From positions 54,745 through 118,744 of the forward strand of contig NZ_JAHHZM010000016.1 of the NCBI RefSeq assembly GCF_018642165.1: a stretch of 64,000 nt of DNA, given 5' to 3'. Position 1 is the first letter of the stretch. Every line of letters starts with the position of its first letter. Position numbers and translations under genes: made by a program. Shown one piece after another: positions 8,708-20,200 of this stretch. This DNA comes from Echinicola shivajiensis (GTDB lineage Bacteria > Bacteroidota > Bacteroidia > Cytophagales > Cyclobacteriaceae). The notes under the pieces are model-generated. The model saw nothing but the letters and a program-made list of their open reading frames with translations. It ran no database searches and had not been told where the DNA came from.

Positions 8708-8902
8708 TTATTTAGCTAGTTGTTTTGCGCTCAAAAAAGTCTTCAATCTTGCGATAAGCTTTCTTGTCTCGCTAATTCTATTGGGATTCTCAATCGGAGA
8801 AATTGCATGGGCAAAACGTAACTTAGTTAGTTTTTCTTGCTCAGAGGCAATACGCTCAATGATTTCACTCTCGGAGAGTGCTTTGATTTCAGAGTTTTTC
8901 AT
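8708..8902 (-). CDS. rpmC: 50S ribosomal protein uL29
   Basis: uL29 sits at the exit of the polypeptide tunnel beside uL23, where trigger factor and SRP dock. The 64-residue, two-helix product begins [20 protein letters not shown] and includes the conserved [17 protein letters not shown] and the terminal [12 protein letters not shown]. It is 8 bases after rplP and 7 before rpsQ. The small size is normal for the family. Confidence 0.97.
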   Translation of the reverse strand: MKNSEIKALSESEIIERIASEQEKLTKLRFAHAISPIENPNRISETRKLIARLKTFLSAKQLAK

Positions 8903-8910
8903 AGTTCCTA

Positions 8911-9330
8911 TTATCCTACGTAATCTCTACGCACTACAAATTTTGTACTCACTGGAAGCTTTTGCTGAGCTAAACGAAGGGCCTCTTGGGCCAATTCCTT
9001 ACTTACACCTGTAGCTTCAAAAAGGATGGTTCCCGGCTTGATTACTGCAACCCAGTACTCAGGAGCACCTTTACCCTTACCCATACGAACCTCTGCAGGC
9101 TTCTTAGTGATAGGCTTGTCAGGGAAAATCCTGATCCATACCTGACCTTCCCTCTTCATTGCTCTAGTCATCGCAATACGAGCTGCTTCAATTTGACGGG
9201 AGGTAATCCATCCTGCTTCTAAGGACTTGATACCAAAGTTACCGAAAGCGAGCGTATGCCCTCTTTGCGCGATCCCTTTGATACGCCCTTTTTGCATTTT
9301 TCTAAATTTCGTTCTTCTTGGCTGTAACAT
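8911..9330 (-). CDS. rplP: 50S ribosomal protein uL16
   Basis: uL16 is a late-assembling protein that contacts A-site tRNA and organises the peptidyltransferase region. The 139-residue product starts [19 protein letters not shown], carries the long [23 protein letters not shown] core (here [19 protein letters not shown]) and the loop [19 protein letters not shown]. It is 24 bases downstream of rpsC and 8 upstream of rpmC. Length is typical. Confidence 0.98.
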   Translation of the reverse strand: MLQPRRTKFRKMQKGRIKGIAQRGHTLAFGNFGIKSLEAGWITSRQIEAARIAMTRAMKREGQVWIRIFPDKPITKKPAEVRMGKGKGAPEYWVAVIKPGTILFEATGVSKELAQEALRLAQQKLPVSTKFVVRRDYVG

Positions 9331-9354
9331 GATTTCTCACTTATGGGGTGAAAA

Positions 9355-10083
9355 TTAGTTATTTCTCTTTCTTCTCTTTGGTCCGCCTTCTCTTCTTCTA
9401 CGACCGGCACCACTTGATTTTTCGTTAGCTATTCCGGCATTTGGAGAAAGATCTCTCTTACCGTAAACTTCACCTTTGAAAATCCATACTTTGATACCGA
9501 TGATACCGTAGATGGTGTTCGCTTCAGAAATAGCATAATCGATGTCAGCTCTCAATGTATGCAAAGGAATTCTTCCTTCTTTGTACATTTCAGATCTAGC
9601 CATCTCAGCACCTCCAAGACGTCCTGATAATTTGATTTTAATTCCTTCAGCACCTACTCTCATAGTAGCAGCAATTGATTGCTTCATTGCCCTTCTAAAT
9701 GATATCCTTGCTTGAAGTTGTTGAGCTATAGACTCTCCTACCAACTTGGCGTCCAACTCAGGACGTTTGATTTCAAAAATGTTGATTTGAACATCCTTGC
9801 TGGTAAGCTTTTTCAGCTCTTCTTTTAGTTTATCGACTTCAGCACCACCTTTACCGATTACTACTCCTGGACGGGCAGTATGGATAGTAAGCGTGATTCT
9901 TTTTAGCGTTCTTTCGATAATAACCTTTGCAATGCCTCCCTTAGGGATCCTAGCATATACATATTTTCTGATCTTTTGATCTTCGTATAGTTTGTCGGCA
10001 AAATCTCTGCCGCCATACCAGTTAGAATCCCAGCCCTTAACGATACCTAGTCTAAGACCAATAGGGTTAACTTTTTGTCCCAT
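9355..10083 (-). CDS. rpsC: 30S ribosomal protein uS3
   Basis: uS3 forms part of the mRNA entry tunnel and helicase of the 30S head. The 242-residue product begins [20 protein letters not shown], has the type II KH domain with [16 protein letters not shown] (GxxG loop at roughly residue 80) and the S3 C-terminal domain around [20 protein letters not shown] basic tail ([15 protein letters not shown]) extends the C-terminus, as is common in this phylum. Gaps are 9 bases to rplV and 24 to rplP. Confidence 0.98.
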   Translation of the reverse strand: MGQKVNPIGLRLGIVKGWDSNWYGGRDFADKLYEDQKIRKYVYARIPKGGIAKVIIERTLKRITLTIHTARPGVVIGKGGAEVDKLKEELKKLTSKDVQINIFEIKRPELDAKLVGESIAQQLQARISFRRAMKQSIAATMRVGAEGIKIKLSGRLGGAEMARSEMYKEGRIPLHTLRADIDYAISEANTIYGIIGIKVWIFKGEVYGKRDLSPNAGIANEKSSGAGRRRREGGPKRRKRNN

Positions 10084-10092
10084 ATTCTAATC

Positions 10093-10482
10093 TTAATTAG
10101 CGTTTTCTTTTGTTTCTACTTCATCAGCGGTAACCTCAGTGTTGAAAGCATCAACTACTAAGATCACATGATTTGATCTTTTACGAATTCTGTGGGCCCT
10201 ACCTTGGGGAGCAGGTCTAAGTCTTTTAAGCATTCGACCACCATCTACTTGAATGGTCTTCACATAAAGATCAGCCTCTTCAAGTTTTACATCTGGATTT
10301 TTTGCCTGCCAGTTTGCAATGGCAGAAAGCAAAAGTTTTTCCAATTTGATCGCACCATGGTTAGGTGTGAATTTCAATATACTCAAGGCGTTACCTACAC
10401 GTAGCCCTCTTACAAGGTCTGCTACAAGACGCATCTTACGAGGCGAAGTAGGAACATTATTTAGTCTTGCTATTGCTTCCAT
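10093..10482 (-). CDS. rplV: 50S ribosomal protein uL22
   Basis: uL22 lines the nascent-peptide tunnel with an extended beta-hairpin, the site of some macrolide resistance changes. The 129-residue product begins [20 protein letters not shown] and contains the hairpin [20 protein letters not shown], which looks full length with no insertion or deletion. An acidic tail ([10 protein letters not shown]) closes the protein. It is 2 bases after rpsS and 9 before rpsC. Confidence 0.98.
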   Translation of the reverse strand: MEAIARLNNVPTSPRKMRLVADLVRGLRVGNALSILKFTPNHGAIKLEKLLLSAIANWQAKNPDVKLEEADLYVKTIQVDGGRMLKRLRPAPQGRAHRIRKRSNHVILVVDAFNTEVTADEVETKENAN

Positions 10483-10484
10483 GA

Positions 10485-10763
10485 TTATCTCTTTCCTTTA
10501 TCTTTTTTGGCAATGTGACCTCTAAAGTTTCTTGTAGGAGCAAATTCACCAAGCTTGTGACCTACCATGTTGTCTGTTACAAAAACTGGAATAAACTTGT
10601 TTCCGTTATGCACAGCAAAGGTATGGCCAACAAAATCCGGAGAGATCATAGATCTTCTTGACCAAGTCTTGATGACAGACTTTTTGCCGGATTCGTTCAT
10701 TGCATCTACTTTTTTGGCCAAGTGATGAGCTATATAAGGCCCTTTTTTTAATGAACGTGCCAT
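10485..10763 (-). CDS. rpsS: 30S ribosomal protein uS19
   Basis: uS19 forms a pair with uS13 in the 30S head and helps form the intersubunit bridge. The 92-residue product begins [19 protein letters not shown] and carries the family signature [19 protein letters not shown] and then the conserved [17 protein letters not shown]. Both neighbours (rplB and rplV) are only 2 bases away, so it is fully embedded in the S10-type operon. Confidence 0.98.
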   Translation of the reverse strand: MARSLKKGPYIAHHLAKKVDAMNESGKKSVIKTWSRRSMISPDFVGHTFAVHNGNKFIPVFVTDNMVGHKLGEFAPTRNFRGHIAKKDKGKR

Positions 10764-10765
10764 AA

Positions 10766-11590
<825 letters not shown>

Positions 11591-11603
11591 GATTCTGATT
11601 CAA

Positions 11604-11891
11604 TTAAATTTCTCCGTAAAAGTCAATTACTTCTCCTTCGGCTACTTGTACAATAGCTTTCTTGAAAGCATTGGTATAACCGGATACTACTTTACTTTTT
11701 GTGTAACGTGTCTTCTGCTTCGCTGCATAACGCATCGTTCTAACAGACACCACCTTTACATCAAACATTTTCTCTACGGCTGCTTTGATTTCTGGTTTCT
11801 TTGCAGTTTTCTCAACTACAAATCCATAAACACCACTTTCGTTCAAGGCAGAAATCTTTTCCGTAATCAAAGGCTTCTTTAGTATATCCAT
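11604..11891 (-). CDS. rplW: 50S ribosomal protein uL23
   Basis: uL23 stands at the polypeptide exit and is the main docking site for trigger factor and SRP. The 95-residue product begins MDILKKPLITEKISALNESG, with VEKMFDVKVVSVRTMRYAAK in the centre and a C-terminal VQVAEGEVIDFYGEI-like ending (AIVQVAEGEVIDFYGEI). It is 4 bases after rplD and 13 before rplB. The length is usual for Bacteroidota. Confidence 0.98.
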   Translation of the reverse strand: MDILKKPLITEKISALNESGVYGFVVEKTAKKPEIKAAVEKMFDVKVVSVRTMRYAAKQKTRYTKSKVVSGYTNAFKKAIVQVAEGEVIDFYGEI

Positions 11892-11895
11892 TGTA

Positions 11896-12525
11896 TTACT
11901 TCGATAAAAGGGTTTCTAACTTACTTACTGAACCTTCACAAAGCACCAATGTATCAGCGTGAAGCAAATCATAAGTATTTACATCACTTACTGTTTTTAC
12001 CTGTGCCTTTGGTAGGTTTCTACTTGACAAATAAACATTCTTGTTAGCTTCTGGAAGCACAAACAATGTTTTCTTATCCGCCAAAGAAAGACCTGACAAT
12101 AACGATACAAAGTTTTTGGTTTTGATAGAATCAAAGTTCACATCTTCCAAAACTGTAAGGCTATTATCCTGTACTTTGTAAGTAAGGGCAGACTTTCTTG
12201 CCAATTGTTTTACTTTCTTGTTCAATTTGAAAGAATAGTTTCTTGGTCTAGGACCGAATACTCTTCCTCCACCTCTGAACAATGGAGATTTTATAGAACC
12301 AGCTCTGGCACCACCTGTACCTTTTTGTTTCTTGATTTTCTTAGTTGAGCCGGCTATCTCAGCCCTCTCTTTGCTCTTGTGCGTACCCTGTCTTTGGTTG
12401 GCCAAAAACTGCTTCACATCCAGGTAGATCGCATGATCATTAGGCTCGATCGCGAAAATTTCGTCAGAAAGACTAACCTTTCTACCTGTCTCTTCACCGT
12501 TATGTTTTAATACTGCTAATTCCAT
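11896..12525 (-). CDS. rplD: 50S ribosomal protein uL4
   Basis: uL4 initiates 50S assembly and lines the tunnel constriction with a long loop. In gamma-proteobacteria it also represses the S10 operon. The 209-residue product has the tunnel loop region [20 protein letters not shown] followed by [20 protein letters not shown]. It is 4 bases from both rplC and rplW. Because the rplC leader holds a stable hairpin (13186-13209), autogenous control by uL4 or uL3 is conceivable, but this is inference only. Confidence 0.98.
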   Translation of the reverse strand: MELAVLKHNGEETGRKVSLSDEIFAIEPNDHAIYLDVKQFLANQRQGTHKSKERAEIAGSTKKIKKQKGTGGARAGSIKSPLFRGGGRVFGPRPRNYSFKLNKKVKQLARKSALTYKVQDNSLTVLEDVNFDSIKTKNFVSLLSGLSLADKKTLFVLPEANKNVYLSSRNLPKAQVKTVSDVNTYDLLHADTLVLCEGSVSKLETLLSK

Positions 12526-12529
12526 TTGA

Positions 12530-13162
12530 TTACTTCTCTAAAATAACGAAAGAATTTTTTGGACCAGGGACAGAGCCACTTACCAAGATCAAGTTCTTTT
12601 CAGGATAGACTTTCAATACCTTAAGGTTCAAAACCTTCACGCGGCTACCACCCATTCTACCTGCCATTCTCAAGCCTTTGAATACTCTTGAAGGCCATGA
12701 ACAAGCACCGATGGAACCTGGGTGTCTTTGACGGTTATGCTGACCGTGAGTCGCACCACCTACACCTGCAAATCCGTGACGTTTTACTACACCTTGGAAA
12801 CCTTTACCTTTAGAAGTACCGATAGCATCAACAAAGTCACCTTCACCGAATACCTCACCAGCTTTTACGGTTTTCCCCAAATCCACCTGACCTTCAAATT
12901 CAACTCTGAAGTCTCTGAATTCTACAACTTTCTGCTTAGGAGTAGTACCGGCCTTTTTGAAATGGCCTAAAAGTGGCTTAGGAGTGTTTTTCTCCTTACG
13001 CTCACCGTACCCCAACTGAACAGCGCTGTACCCGTCTGTTTCAACATTTTTTACTTGCGTCACTACGCAAGGACCAGCTTCTATTAACGTGCATGCGACA
13101 TTACGCCCATCGGCACTGAAAATGCTAGTCATTCCTACTTTTTTACCTATTATTCCAGACAT
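12530..13162 (-). CDS. rplC: 50S ribosomal protein uL3
   Basis: uL3 is an early-assembling 50S protein whose central extension reaches the peptidyltransferase centre. The 210-residue product begins [20 protein letters not shown] and has the extension with [20 protein letters not shown] and [17 protein letters not shown]. It is the first gene of its transcription unit here. A perfect promoter lies at 13224-13254, and rpsJ, the usual first gene of S10 operons, is cut off upstream by a terminator. Downstream gap to rplD is 4 bases. Confidence 0.98.
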   Translation of the reverse strand: MSGIIGKKVGMTSIFSADGRNVACTLIEAGPCVVTQVKNVETDGYSAVQLGYGERKEKNTPKPLLGHFKKAGTTPKQKVVEFRDFRVEFEGQVDLGKTVKAGEVFGEGDFVDAIGTSKGKGFQGVVKRHGFAGVGGATHGQHNRQRHPGSIGACSWPSRVFKGLRMAGRMGGSRVKVLNLKVLKVYPEKNLILVSGSVPGPKNSFVILEK

Positions 13163-13185
13163 CTTCTGTTATATAATACAATTAT

Positions 13186-13209
13186 GCACAAGTATTTACA
13201 CACTTGTGC
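13186..13209 (-). promoter_or_regulatory. Hairpin in the rplC leader
   Basis: Perfect 8-base arms GCACAAGT (minus strand, 13202-13209) and ACTTGTGC (13186-13193) flank an 8-base loop. With transcription predicted to start near 13218, the hairpin would sit close to the 5' end of a leader of about 56 bases. It is not followed by a U-tract on the minus strand, so it is not a terminator in that direction. It could be a ribosomal-protein-binding leader or an mRNA-stabilising structure. The hairpin is seen directly; the function is inferred. Confidence 0.5.
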
Positions 13210-13223
13210 CTTTTTAAGGACTG

Positions 13224-13254
13224 CAAAGTTAGTAATTTATAAACACCTTACAAA
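13224..13254 (-). promoter_or_regulatory. Promoter of the S10-spc-alpha unit (before rplC)
   Basis: On the minus strand TTTG (13251-13254), a 19-base spacer and TAACTTTG (13224-13231) give a perfect match to the -33/-7 consensus recognised by the primary sigma factor of Bacteroidetes. Predicted start is near 13218. It lies between the rpsJ terminator and the rplC ATG, so it should drive the whole ribosomal protein array from rplC onwards. Confidence 0.85.
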
Positions 13255-13358
13255 TTACAACTTATATATTTTCAAACATTTACAAAAATATTGTTCTATA
13301 AGTCACCAACTTACATCACATCAAACCGAATAATCTATGAGAAAAGAGCGGATAAAAG

Positions 13359-13390
13359 AAAAACCTGTCCACCAAAGCGAACAGGTTTTT
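13359..13390 (-). terminator. Intrinsic terminator after rpsJ
   Basis: The arms AAAAACCTGT (13359-13368) and ACAGGTTTTT (13381-13390) are a perfect 10-base inverted repeat with a 12-base loop. On the minus strand the stem ends in a run of T. It begins 22 bases after the rpsJ stop codon and so closes the rpsL-rpsG-fusA-rpsJ unit, separating it from rplC. Confidence 0.85.
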
Positions 13391-13412
13391 CATATCTTAG
13401 ATAGTATCCAGA

Positions 13413-13718
13413 TCAAACTTTGATCTCAACATCTACACCACTAGGAAGTTCAATTTTCATCAAAGCATCCACAGTTTTAGAACTGTTAGAGTAGATATCA
13501 ACCAATCTTTTGTAAGTACATAATTGGTACTGATCTCTAGCCTTCTTATTTACGTGTGGAGATTTCAACACAGTAAATTTTTCCTTTTTAGTAGGCAATG
13601 GAATTGGACCAACTACCACAGCACCTGTAGTTTTCACAGCTTTTACGATTTTCTCAGATGACTTGTCCACCAAAGTATGATCGTAAGACTTAAGTTTTAT
13701 TCTAATTTTCTGATTCAT
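13413..13718 (-). CDS. rpsJ: 30S ribosomal protein uS10 (also transcription factor NusE)
   Basis: uS10 belongs to the 30S head and also acts, free of the ribosome, as NusE, the partner of NusG and NusB in coupling and antitermination. The 101-residue product begins [20 protein letters not shown] and has [20 protein letters not shown] and the signature [13 protein letters not shown]. It is 12 bases after fusA. Unlike the classical S10 operon, it is followed by a terminator and a 250-base gap, so here it is the last gene of the str unit. Confidence 0.98.
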   Translation of the reverse strand: MNQKIRIKLKSYDHTLVDKSSEKIVKAVKTTGAVVVGPIPLPTKKEKFTVLKSPHVNKKARDQYQLCTYKRLVDIYSNSSKTVDALMKIELPSGVDVEIKV

Positions 13719-13730
13719 TTTCTTTTAGTT

Positions 13731-15851
13731 TTAGGCTTTAGCTCCTTTAACTTCGGCAATAACACCTTCAGCTATGTTATTAGGAACAGGCTCATAATGA
13801 GAGAATGTCAATGAGGCAGTAGCTCTACCTGATGAAATTGTTCTTAGGTCAGTGATATAACCAAACAATTCTGACAATGGAACTGCAGCTTTGATTACAG
13901 ATGAAGTACCTTTGGTATCCATACCTTTCATCAAACCTCTTCTTCTGTTCAAGTCACCTGTGATAGGACCAGTATATTCATCAGGAGTTACCACGTCAAC
14001 AGACATTACTGGCTCCAACAACTGTGGCTTGGCTTTCTTAGCAGCTTCCTTGAAACCTATTCTTGCAGCTAGTTCAAAAGAAAGTGCATCTGAATCGACA
14101 TCGTGGAAAGATCCATGGAACAACCTAACTTTCATGGCTTCAACTGGATACCCAGCCAAAGGACCATTCTTCATTGCCTCTTGGAAACCCTTCTGAATAG
14201 CAGGGATAAATTCCTTAGGAATAACACCACCAACGATTCCGTTTACAAATTCCAAACCTGGCTTAACTTCTCCAGTCTCAGCATCAGCCTCTTTTGGTCC
14301 AAGTTCGAATACGATATCGGCAAACTTACCTTTACCACCTGACTGCTTCTTATAAACTTCTTTGTGCTCTACGTTACCAAACAAAGCTTCCTTATAAGCA
14401 ACCTGTGGAGCACCTTGGTTCACCTCTACCTTAAACTCTCTTTTCAGACGGTCCATGATGATATCAAGGTGAAGTTCACCCATACCTCTAAGGATAGTCT
14501 GTCCAGTTTCATGATCCGTATTTACCTGCAAGGTAGGATCTTCTTCCACCAATTTGGCAACAGCCATACCTAACTTATCAACGTCAGCTTGAGTCTTAGG
14601 CTCGATAGCATAACCGATAACAGGCTCAGGGAAGATCATGGATTCCAACACTACTTTACGGTTTTCAGCGCAAAGCGTATCTCCAGTTTTAATATCTTTA
14701 AATCCAACAACAGCTCCGATATCACCGGCCTCTAGTCGTTCGATCTGATTTTGCTTATTAGCGTGCATTTGGAACACACGAGAAATACGCTCTTTGTTAC
14801 CAGAACGGCTATTGAATACATAAGAACCAGACTCAAGAACACCTGAGTAAGCCCTTACGAAACAAAGACGTCCTACGAATGGGTCAGTTGCAATCTTAAA
14901 CGCAAGACCTGCAAAAGGCTCATCAGTATTTGGTGCAATAGAAACTTCCTTCTCTTCATCTTCAAGGTCATGACCGATGATATTATCTTTATCCAGTGGA
15001 GAAGGTAGCAATTCCATAACTAGATCTAGCATGGTCTGTACACCTTTGTTTTTGAAAGAAGATCCACATACCATCGGAACAATTTTCATATCGATGGTTG
15101 CTTTTCTAAGAGCAGAAAGAATCTCTTCTTCAGTGATTGAATTAGAATCTTCGAAGAATTTCTCCATCAAAGTCTCATCATATTCAGCCACAGCTTCAAG
15201 TAAATACTCTCTGTATTCCTCTACCTCATCTTTCATATCTTCAGGAATCGGAACTTCTTCGAAAGTCATTCCCATATCCTCTTCATTCCAAACGATCGCA
15301 CGGTTGTTGATCAAGTCAACAACACCACGGAATTTATCTTCCGCACCGATTGGAATTTGCAAAGGAACTGCATAGCTCCCAAGCATTTCTTTTACTTGCT
15401 TACAAACTTCAAGGAAGTTAGCTCCAGCACGGTCCATTTTGTTAACGAAACCGATACGAGCTACTTTATAATTATCAGCTAGTCTCCAGTTAGTTTCAGA
15501 CTGAGGTTCAACACCATCCACAGCACTAAACAAGAACACCAAACCATCAAGTACCCTTAGAGATCTGTTTACCTCTACAGTAAAGTCAACGTGACCTGGA
15601 GTATCGATAATGTTGATTTGGTATTTTTTGTCTCTGTATGGCCAAAAAACGGTAGTCGCAGCAGAAGTAATGGTAATACCTCTTTCTTGCTCCTGAGCCA
15701 TCCAGTCCATAGTAGCGGCTCCATCGTGAACCTCACCGATTTTGTGAGATACACCAGAGTAAAAAAGGATACGCTCTGTGGTGGTAGTCTTCCCGGCATC
15801 GATGTGGGCAGCGATACCGATATTTCTTGTTAATTTTAAATCTCTTGCCAT
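13731..15851 (-). CDS. fusA: Translation elongation factor G
   Basis: EF-G is the GTPase that drives translocation and, with ribosome recycling factor, ribosome splitting. The 706-residue product has the canonical five-domain length. G-motifs are AHIDAGKT (residues 15-22, Lys21), the switch I region [15 protein letters not shown] and NKMD. Domain IV holds the [18 protein letters not shown] region and the C-terminal fold ends [13 protein letters not shown]. It lies between rpsG (6 bases) and rpsJ (12 bases) in the str order. No second fusA copy is in the window, so paralogy cannot be judged. Confidence 0.98.
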   Translation of the reverse strand: MARDLKLTRNIGIAAHIDAGKTTTTERILFYSGVSHKIGEVHDGAATMDWMAQEQERGITITSAATTVFWPYRDKKYQINIIDTPGHVDFTVEVNRSLRVLDGLVFLFSAVDGVEPQSETNWRLADNYKVARIGFVNKMDRAGANFLEVCKQVKEMLGSYAVPLQIPIGAEDKFRGVVDLINNRAIVWNEEDMGMTFEEVPIPEDMKDEVEEYREYLLEAVAEYDETLMEKFFEDSNSITEEEILSALRKATIDMKIVPMVCGSSFKNKGVQTMLDLVMELLPSPLDKDNIIGHDLEDEEKEVSIAPNTDEPFAGLAFKIATDPFVGRLCFVRAYSGVLESGSYVFNSRSGNKERISRVFQMHANKQNQIERLEAGDIGAVVGFKDIKTGDTLCAENRKVVLESMIFPEPVIGYAIEPKTQADVDKLGMAVAKLVEEDPTLQVNTDHETGQTILRGMGELHLDIIMDRLKREFKVEVNQGAPQVAYKEALFGNVEHKEVYKKQSGGKGKFADIVFELGPKEADAETGEVKPGLEFVNGIVGGVIPKEFIPAIQKGFQEAMKNGPLAGYPVEAMKVRLFHGSFHDVDSDALSFELAARIGFKEAAKKAKPQLLEPVMSVDVVTPDEYTGPITGDLNRRRGLMKGMDTKGTSSVIKAAVPLSELFGYITDLRTISSGRATASLTFSHYEPVPNNIAEGVIAEVKGAKA

Positions 15852-15857
15852 CTTGTA

Positions 15858-16325
15858 TTAGAATCTAAAATGTGAGAATGCTTTGTTGGCTTCTGCCATT
15901 CTGTGGGTATCGTCCTTCTTCTTAACAGCAGCGCCTTCACCCTTAGAAGCAGCTATGATTTCTCCAGCCAGTCTATCCATCATGGTCTTCTCACCTCTTT
16001 TTCTAGAAAAAGTGATCATCCACTTGATACCCAGTGACATTTTTCTTTCTGGCCTTACTTCCATTGGAACCTGGAATGTTGCACCACCAACTCTACGACT
16101 CTTCACCTCTACAGATGGAGTGATATTGTTAAGCGCTTTTTTCCAAACCTCAAGACCATTCTCACCCAATTTTTCTTCTACTTTGTCTACTGCATCGTAG
16201 AAAATTTTGTAAGCAATACTCTTCTTCCCATCAACCATAAGACAGTTAACAAACTTGGTCACCAAAGTATCATTAAACTTTGGATCAGGAAGAATATATC
16301 TCTTTTTTGGTTTCGCTTTTCTCAT
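15858..16325 (-). CDS. rpsG: 30S ribosomal protein uS7
   Basis: uS7 nucleates 30S head assembly and contacts mRNA and tRNA in the E site. The 155-residue product begins [20 protein letters not shown] and carries the family motif [20 protein letters not shown] and ends with the conserved [11 protein letters not shown]. It is 21 bases after rpsL and 6 before fusA. In E. coli uS7 represses the str operon through the rpsL-rpsG gap; this 21-base gap is too short for the same structure. Confidence 0.98.
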   Translation of the reverse strand: MRKAKPKKRYILPDPKFNDTLVTKFVNCLMVDGKKSIAYKIFYDAVDKVEEKLGENGLEVWKKALNNITPSVEVKSRRVGGATFQVPMEVRPERKMSLGIKWMITFSRKRGEKTMMDRLAGEIIAASKGEGAAVKKKDDTHRMAEANKAFSHFRF

Positions 16326-16346
16326 TGTTCAGTTTTTTTCAATTGA

Positions 16347-16727
16347 TTATTTCTTGTCCTTAGGACGTTTCGCACCGTACTTAGAGCGACCTTGCTTACG
16401 GTCTTTAACCCCTGCAGTATCTAGTGCACCACGGATGATGTGATAACGTACACCTGGCAAATCTTTCACACGACCACCTCTGATCAATACGATAGAGTGC
16501 TCTTGCAAATTGTGACCTTCACCTGGAATGTAAGCATTCACTTCTTTTCCATTTGTCAATCTAACCCTGGCTACTTTTCTCATAGCCGAGTTAGGCTTCT
16601 TTGGTGTAGTAGTATACACCCTGGTACAAACACCCCTTCTTTGAGGACAAGCATCCAAAGCTCTAGACTTTGATTTTGACTCAAGGGTAGTTCTACCTTT
16701 TCTAACTAACTGTTGTATAGTAGGCAT
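16347..16727 (-). CDS. rpsL: 30S ribosomal protein uS12
   Basis: uS12 sits at the decoding centre and controls fidelity. The 126-residue product begins [20 protein letters not shown]. The two classical streptomycin-resistance positions are wild type: Lys43 within [12 protein letters not shown] and Lys88 within [13 protein letters not shown]. Aminoglycoside sensitivity at this target is therefore expected. It is the first gene of the str unit behind a perfect promoter (16773-16803), with a leader of roughly 40 bases. Confidence 0.98.
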   Translation of the reverse strand: MPTIQQLVRKGRTTLESKSKSRALDACPQRRGVCTRVYTTTPKKPNSAMRKVARVRLTNGKEVNAYIPGEGHNLQEHSIVLIRGGRVKDLPGVRYHIIRGALDTAGVKDRKQGRSKYGAKRPKDKK

Positions 16728-16772
16728 TAACTGATAATTTTAATACTCCTTTAACATATGAAATTTGGACTG

Positions 16773-16803
16773 CAAAGGTAATCAAATAGGTAAAACAAAC
16801 AAA
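16773..16803 (-). promoter_or_regulatory. Promoter of the rpsL-rpsG-fusA-rpsJ unit
   Basis: On the minus strand TTTG (16800-16803), a 19-base spacer and TACCTTTG (16773-16780) match the Bacteroidetes -33/-7 consensus perfectly. It lies 46 bases before the rpsL ATG in the gap after the DUF3467 gene. The spacer is the same length as in the rplC and tRNA-Tyr promoters. Confidence 0.85.
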
Positions 16804-16823
16804 ATTAAAGGGTTATATTTTAT

Positions 16824-17153
16824 TTAAGCCTCTCCTAATGTTCCACCAAAATTCATCGGGAATTCTGGTGTCTCAGATCCTGATTCAATTTTCCCAAATG
16901 CACTCTCGTACTTATCTATATTATCCTTCAGTGCAGACAATAACCTTTTAGCGTGATCAGGGGTCATTATGATCCTTGACTTAACCCTTGCCTTAGGTAC
17001 TCCAGGCATCAAACGAATAAAATCAATCACAAACTCAGAATTGGAATGCGCAATCATTGCCAGATTGGAATAAATCCCTTCTGCAATTTCATCAGTCAAT
17101 TCCACATTGATCTGCTGATTATTGTGCTTTTTCTCGTCTTTGTTATCTTCCAT
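16824..17153 (-). CDS. DUF3467 family protein
   Basis: This 109-residue protein matches the DUF3467 family as recalled; its function is unknown to me. Visible features are a charged N-terminus (MEDNKDEKKHNNQQ), then NVELTDEIAEGIYSNLAMIA, the core EFVIDFIRLMPGVPKARVKS and RIIMTPDHAKRLLSALKDNI. There is no signal peptide or membrane segment, so it is probably cytosolic. It lies directly after the rpoC terminator and 96 bases before rpsL. No promoter of its own was recognised, so it may be expressed by read-through from rpoBC. Its place between RNA polymerase and ribosomal genes suggests, but does not show, a link to gene expression. Confidence 0.85.
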   Translation of the reverse strand: MEDNKDEKKHNNQQINVELTDEIAEGIYSNLAMIAHSNSEFVIDFIRLMPGVPKARVKSRIIMTPDHAKRLLSALKDNIDKYESAFGKIESGSETPEFPMNFGGTLGEA

Positions 17154-17169
17154 TTCCCTTTTAATTAAA

Positions 17170-17196
17170 AAAAGGCCTGCGATTTACAGGCCTTTT
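17170..17196 (-). terminator. Intrinsic terminator after rpoC
   Basis: Arms AAAAGGCCTG (17170-17179) and CAGGCCTTTT (17187-17196) form a perfect 10-base stem with a 7-base loop, followed on the minus strand by seven T in all. It lies 20 bases beyond the rpoC stop and only 17 bases before the DUF3467 start codon. Confidence 0.85.
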
Positions 17197-17215
17197 ATAT
17201 AAAGTTAAACTCTAA

Positions 17216-20200
17216 TTACTTTACGGCTTCCTTAGTCTTACGCGAGCCTTTTTCCTTTTCAGAAGTGGAAAGTTTTTCCAGATCATCCTTGGATCCAACG
17301 ATAATATCTTTGAAATATCGTTGACCTGTACCTGCAGGAATCAAGTGACCTACGATCACATTCTCTTTTAGACCAAGTAGCTCATCACGCTTACCTCTGA
17401 TAGCAGCCTCACTCAATACTTTGGTTGTTTCCTGGAAGGAAGCAGCCGAGATAAAGCTTTCAGTACCCAATGAAGAGGCAGTGATACCTTGAAGGGTTGG
17501 CTTAGAAACTGCAGTTTCTGCATCTCTTACTTGTACCAGTTTCAAGTCTTTACGCTTCAAGCTTGAATTCTCATCTCTAAGTCTTCTAGCAGTGATGATC
17601 ATACCTGCTTTAAGCGTGGCAGAATCCCCAGGCTCCATAACAACTTTCTTATCAAGAATATTGTCATTTTCCTCACGGAAAGCCCATTTATCTACTACTT
17701 GTCCTTGAAGGAATCCAGTATCACCAGCATCAAGGATTTCAACTTTTTGCATCATCTGGCTAACAATAACCTCAATGTGCTTATCATTGATTTTCACACC
17801 TTGTAGACGGTATACTTCCTGAATTTCATTCACCAAGTATTCCTGAACAGCAGTTGGTCCCTTAATGGAAAGGATATCATTAGGAGTAATAGCACCATCA
17901 GAAAGTGCTTCACCAGCTCTAATAAAGTCATTTTCCTGAACCAAAATGTGCTTAGACAATGATACCATATAACGCTTCTTCACTCCATCTTTAGATTCAA
18001 TAAAGATTTCACGGTTACCACGCTTGATACCACCATAAGTCACCACACCGTCAATTTCAGAAACCACAGCAGGGTTAGAAGGGTTACGCGCTTCGAAAAG
18101 CTCGGTTACCCTTGGAAGACCACCGGTAATATCTCTTGTCTTACCTACAGAACGAGGAATTTTTACAAGAATCTGACCAGCTTTAACTTTGTCTCCTTCT
18201 TCCACTGCAAGGTGAGCACCTACAGGTATATTGTATCCTTTGGTCTCATCTCCATAGTTTACAACTACAGCAGGGTTTTTAGTTTTATCTTTAGTATCGA
18301 TGATTACTTTCTCTCTATAACCAGTTTGGTCATCGGCTACTTCTTTGAAAGTAATGCCTTCAATAATGGAATCAAATGATACCTCACCGTCAAACTCAGA
18401 CAAGATCACGGCGTTATATGGATCCCAAGTACACAAGGAATCACCTTTACCGATTTTCTGACCATCCTTAACATTAAGGATCGCACCATAAGGTACGTGG
18501 TTTGAAACTAGGGTTTTACCTGATTTAACATCATTGATCTTAATCTCACCTGATCTACCCATAACGATCGCTACAGGATCTCCTTCTTTGTTAGTGGTAT
18601 TGATCCATCTCATTTCCTCTTCAAATTCAACAACGCCTTCAAACTTGGCATTGATGCTTGCTTCAACGGAAATGTTAGATGCAGTACCCCCAACGTGGAA
18701 AGTTCTCAAGGTAAGCTGCGTACCTGGCTCACCAATAGACTGGGCAGCAATTACCCCTACTGATTCACCACTTTGTACTATATTTCCAGTAGTCAAGTTT
18801 CTACCATAACACTTGGTACAAACTCCTCTTCTGGACTCACAAGTCAATACTGACCTGATCTCAACTTCTTCAACTGCAGACTCATCTACTTTCTTCGCCA
18901 ATTCGTCTGAGATCTCCTCACCAGATTGGATAATTACCTCATCAGTAATCGGATCAATCACATCGTGAACAGATACCCTACCCACAATACGCTCAGATAG
19001 AGGTTCTACTATCTCATCATTATCTTTCAATGCCTGAACTACTAGACCTCTTAAGGTTCCGCAATCCTCTTCAGATACAATTACATCCTGAGCAACATCC
19101 ACCAATCTTCTGGTCAAGTAACCAGCATCGGCAGTTTTCAAGGCTGTATCGGCAAGACCTTTACGAGCACCGTGAGTAGAGATAAAGTACTCCAATACAT
19201 CTAGACCTTCCTTAAAGTTAGAAAGAATCGGGTTTTCGATAATCTCACCTACAGAACCTTGAAGGTTTTTCTGCGGCTTGGCCATCAATCCCCTCATACC
19301 ACCTAGCTGACGAATCTGTTCTCTTGAACCCCTTGCACCTGAGTGCATCATCATATAGATAGCATTGAATCCTTGCTTATCCTCTTCCATCTGCTTCATC
19401 AAGATGTTAGTCAGATTGGAGTTGGTTCTGGTCCAGATATCAATTACTTGGTTATAACGCTCGTTATCTGTGATAAGACCCATTAGGTAGTTATTCCATA
19501 CTTGATCAACCTCTTCCTTAGCTTTAGTGATCAATGGATCCTTATCTTCAGGAATAATTACATCGTTTAATCCCATGGATAGACCACCTTGGTAGGCCAT
19601 CTGGAATCCAAGATGCTTGATATCATCCAAGAATTTAGCACTTCGTGCGATACCACATATTTTAACTACCTCAGCAATAATCTGCTGGAGCTTTTTCTTA
19701 GTAAGTAGTTCATTTACATAACCTACTTCTTCAGGAACAAACTGGTTAAAGATCAATCGACCAGCAACAGTCTCTATCACTTTTTCAACCAAAGATCCGT
19801 CTTCTTCCCTAACAGTAACCTTACAATTTATATAAGCATGCTGAGAAATAACTCCTTCGTTCAAGGCAATTACCACATCTTCCTCACCGTAGAAAGTCAT
19901 ACCCTCACCAGCAACAGGCTCTTCAGGAGTAGATCTTCTACCTTTGGTTACATAATAAAGACCCAATACCATATCCTGGGATGGAACGGTAATAGGAGCT
20001 CCATTGGCAGGGTTAAGGATGTTATGTGATGAAAGCATTAAAGTAGATGCTTCCAAAATCGCTTCATGGCCAAGTGGCACGTGAACCGCCATCTGATCAC
20101 CATCAAAATCGGCGTTGAAGGCAGTACATACCAATGGGTGAAGCTGAATAGCTTTTCCTTCTATCAATTTAGGTTGGAAAGCCTGAATACCCAATCTGTG

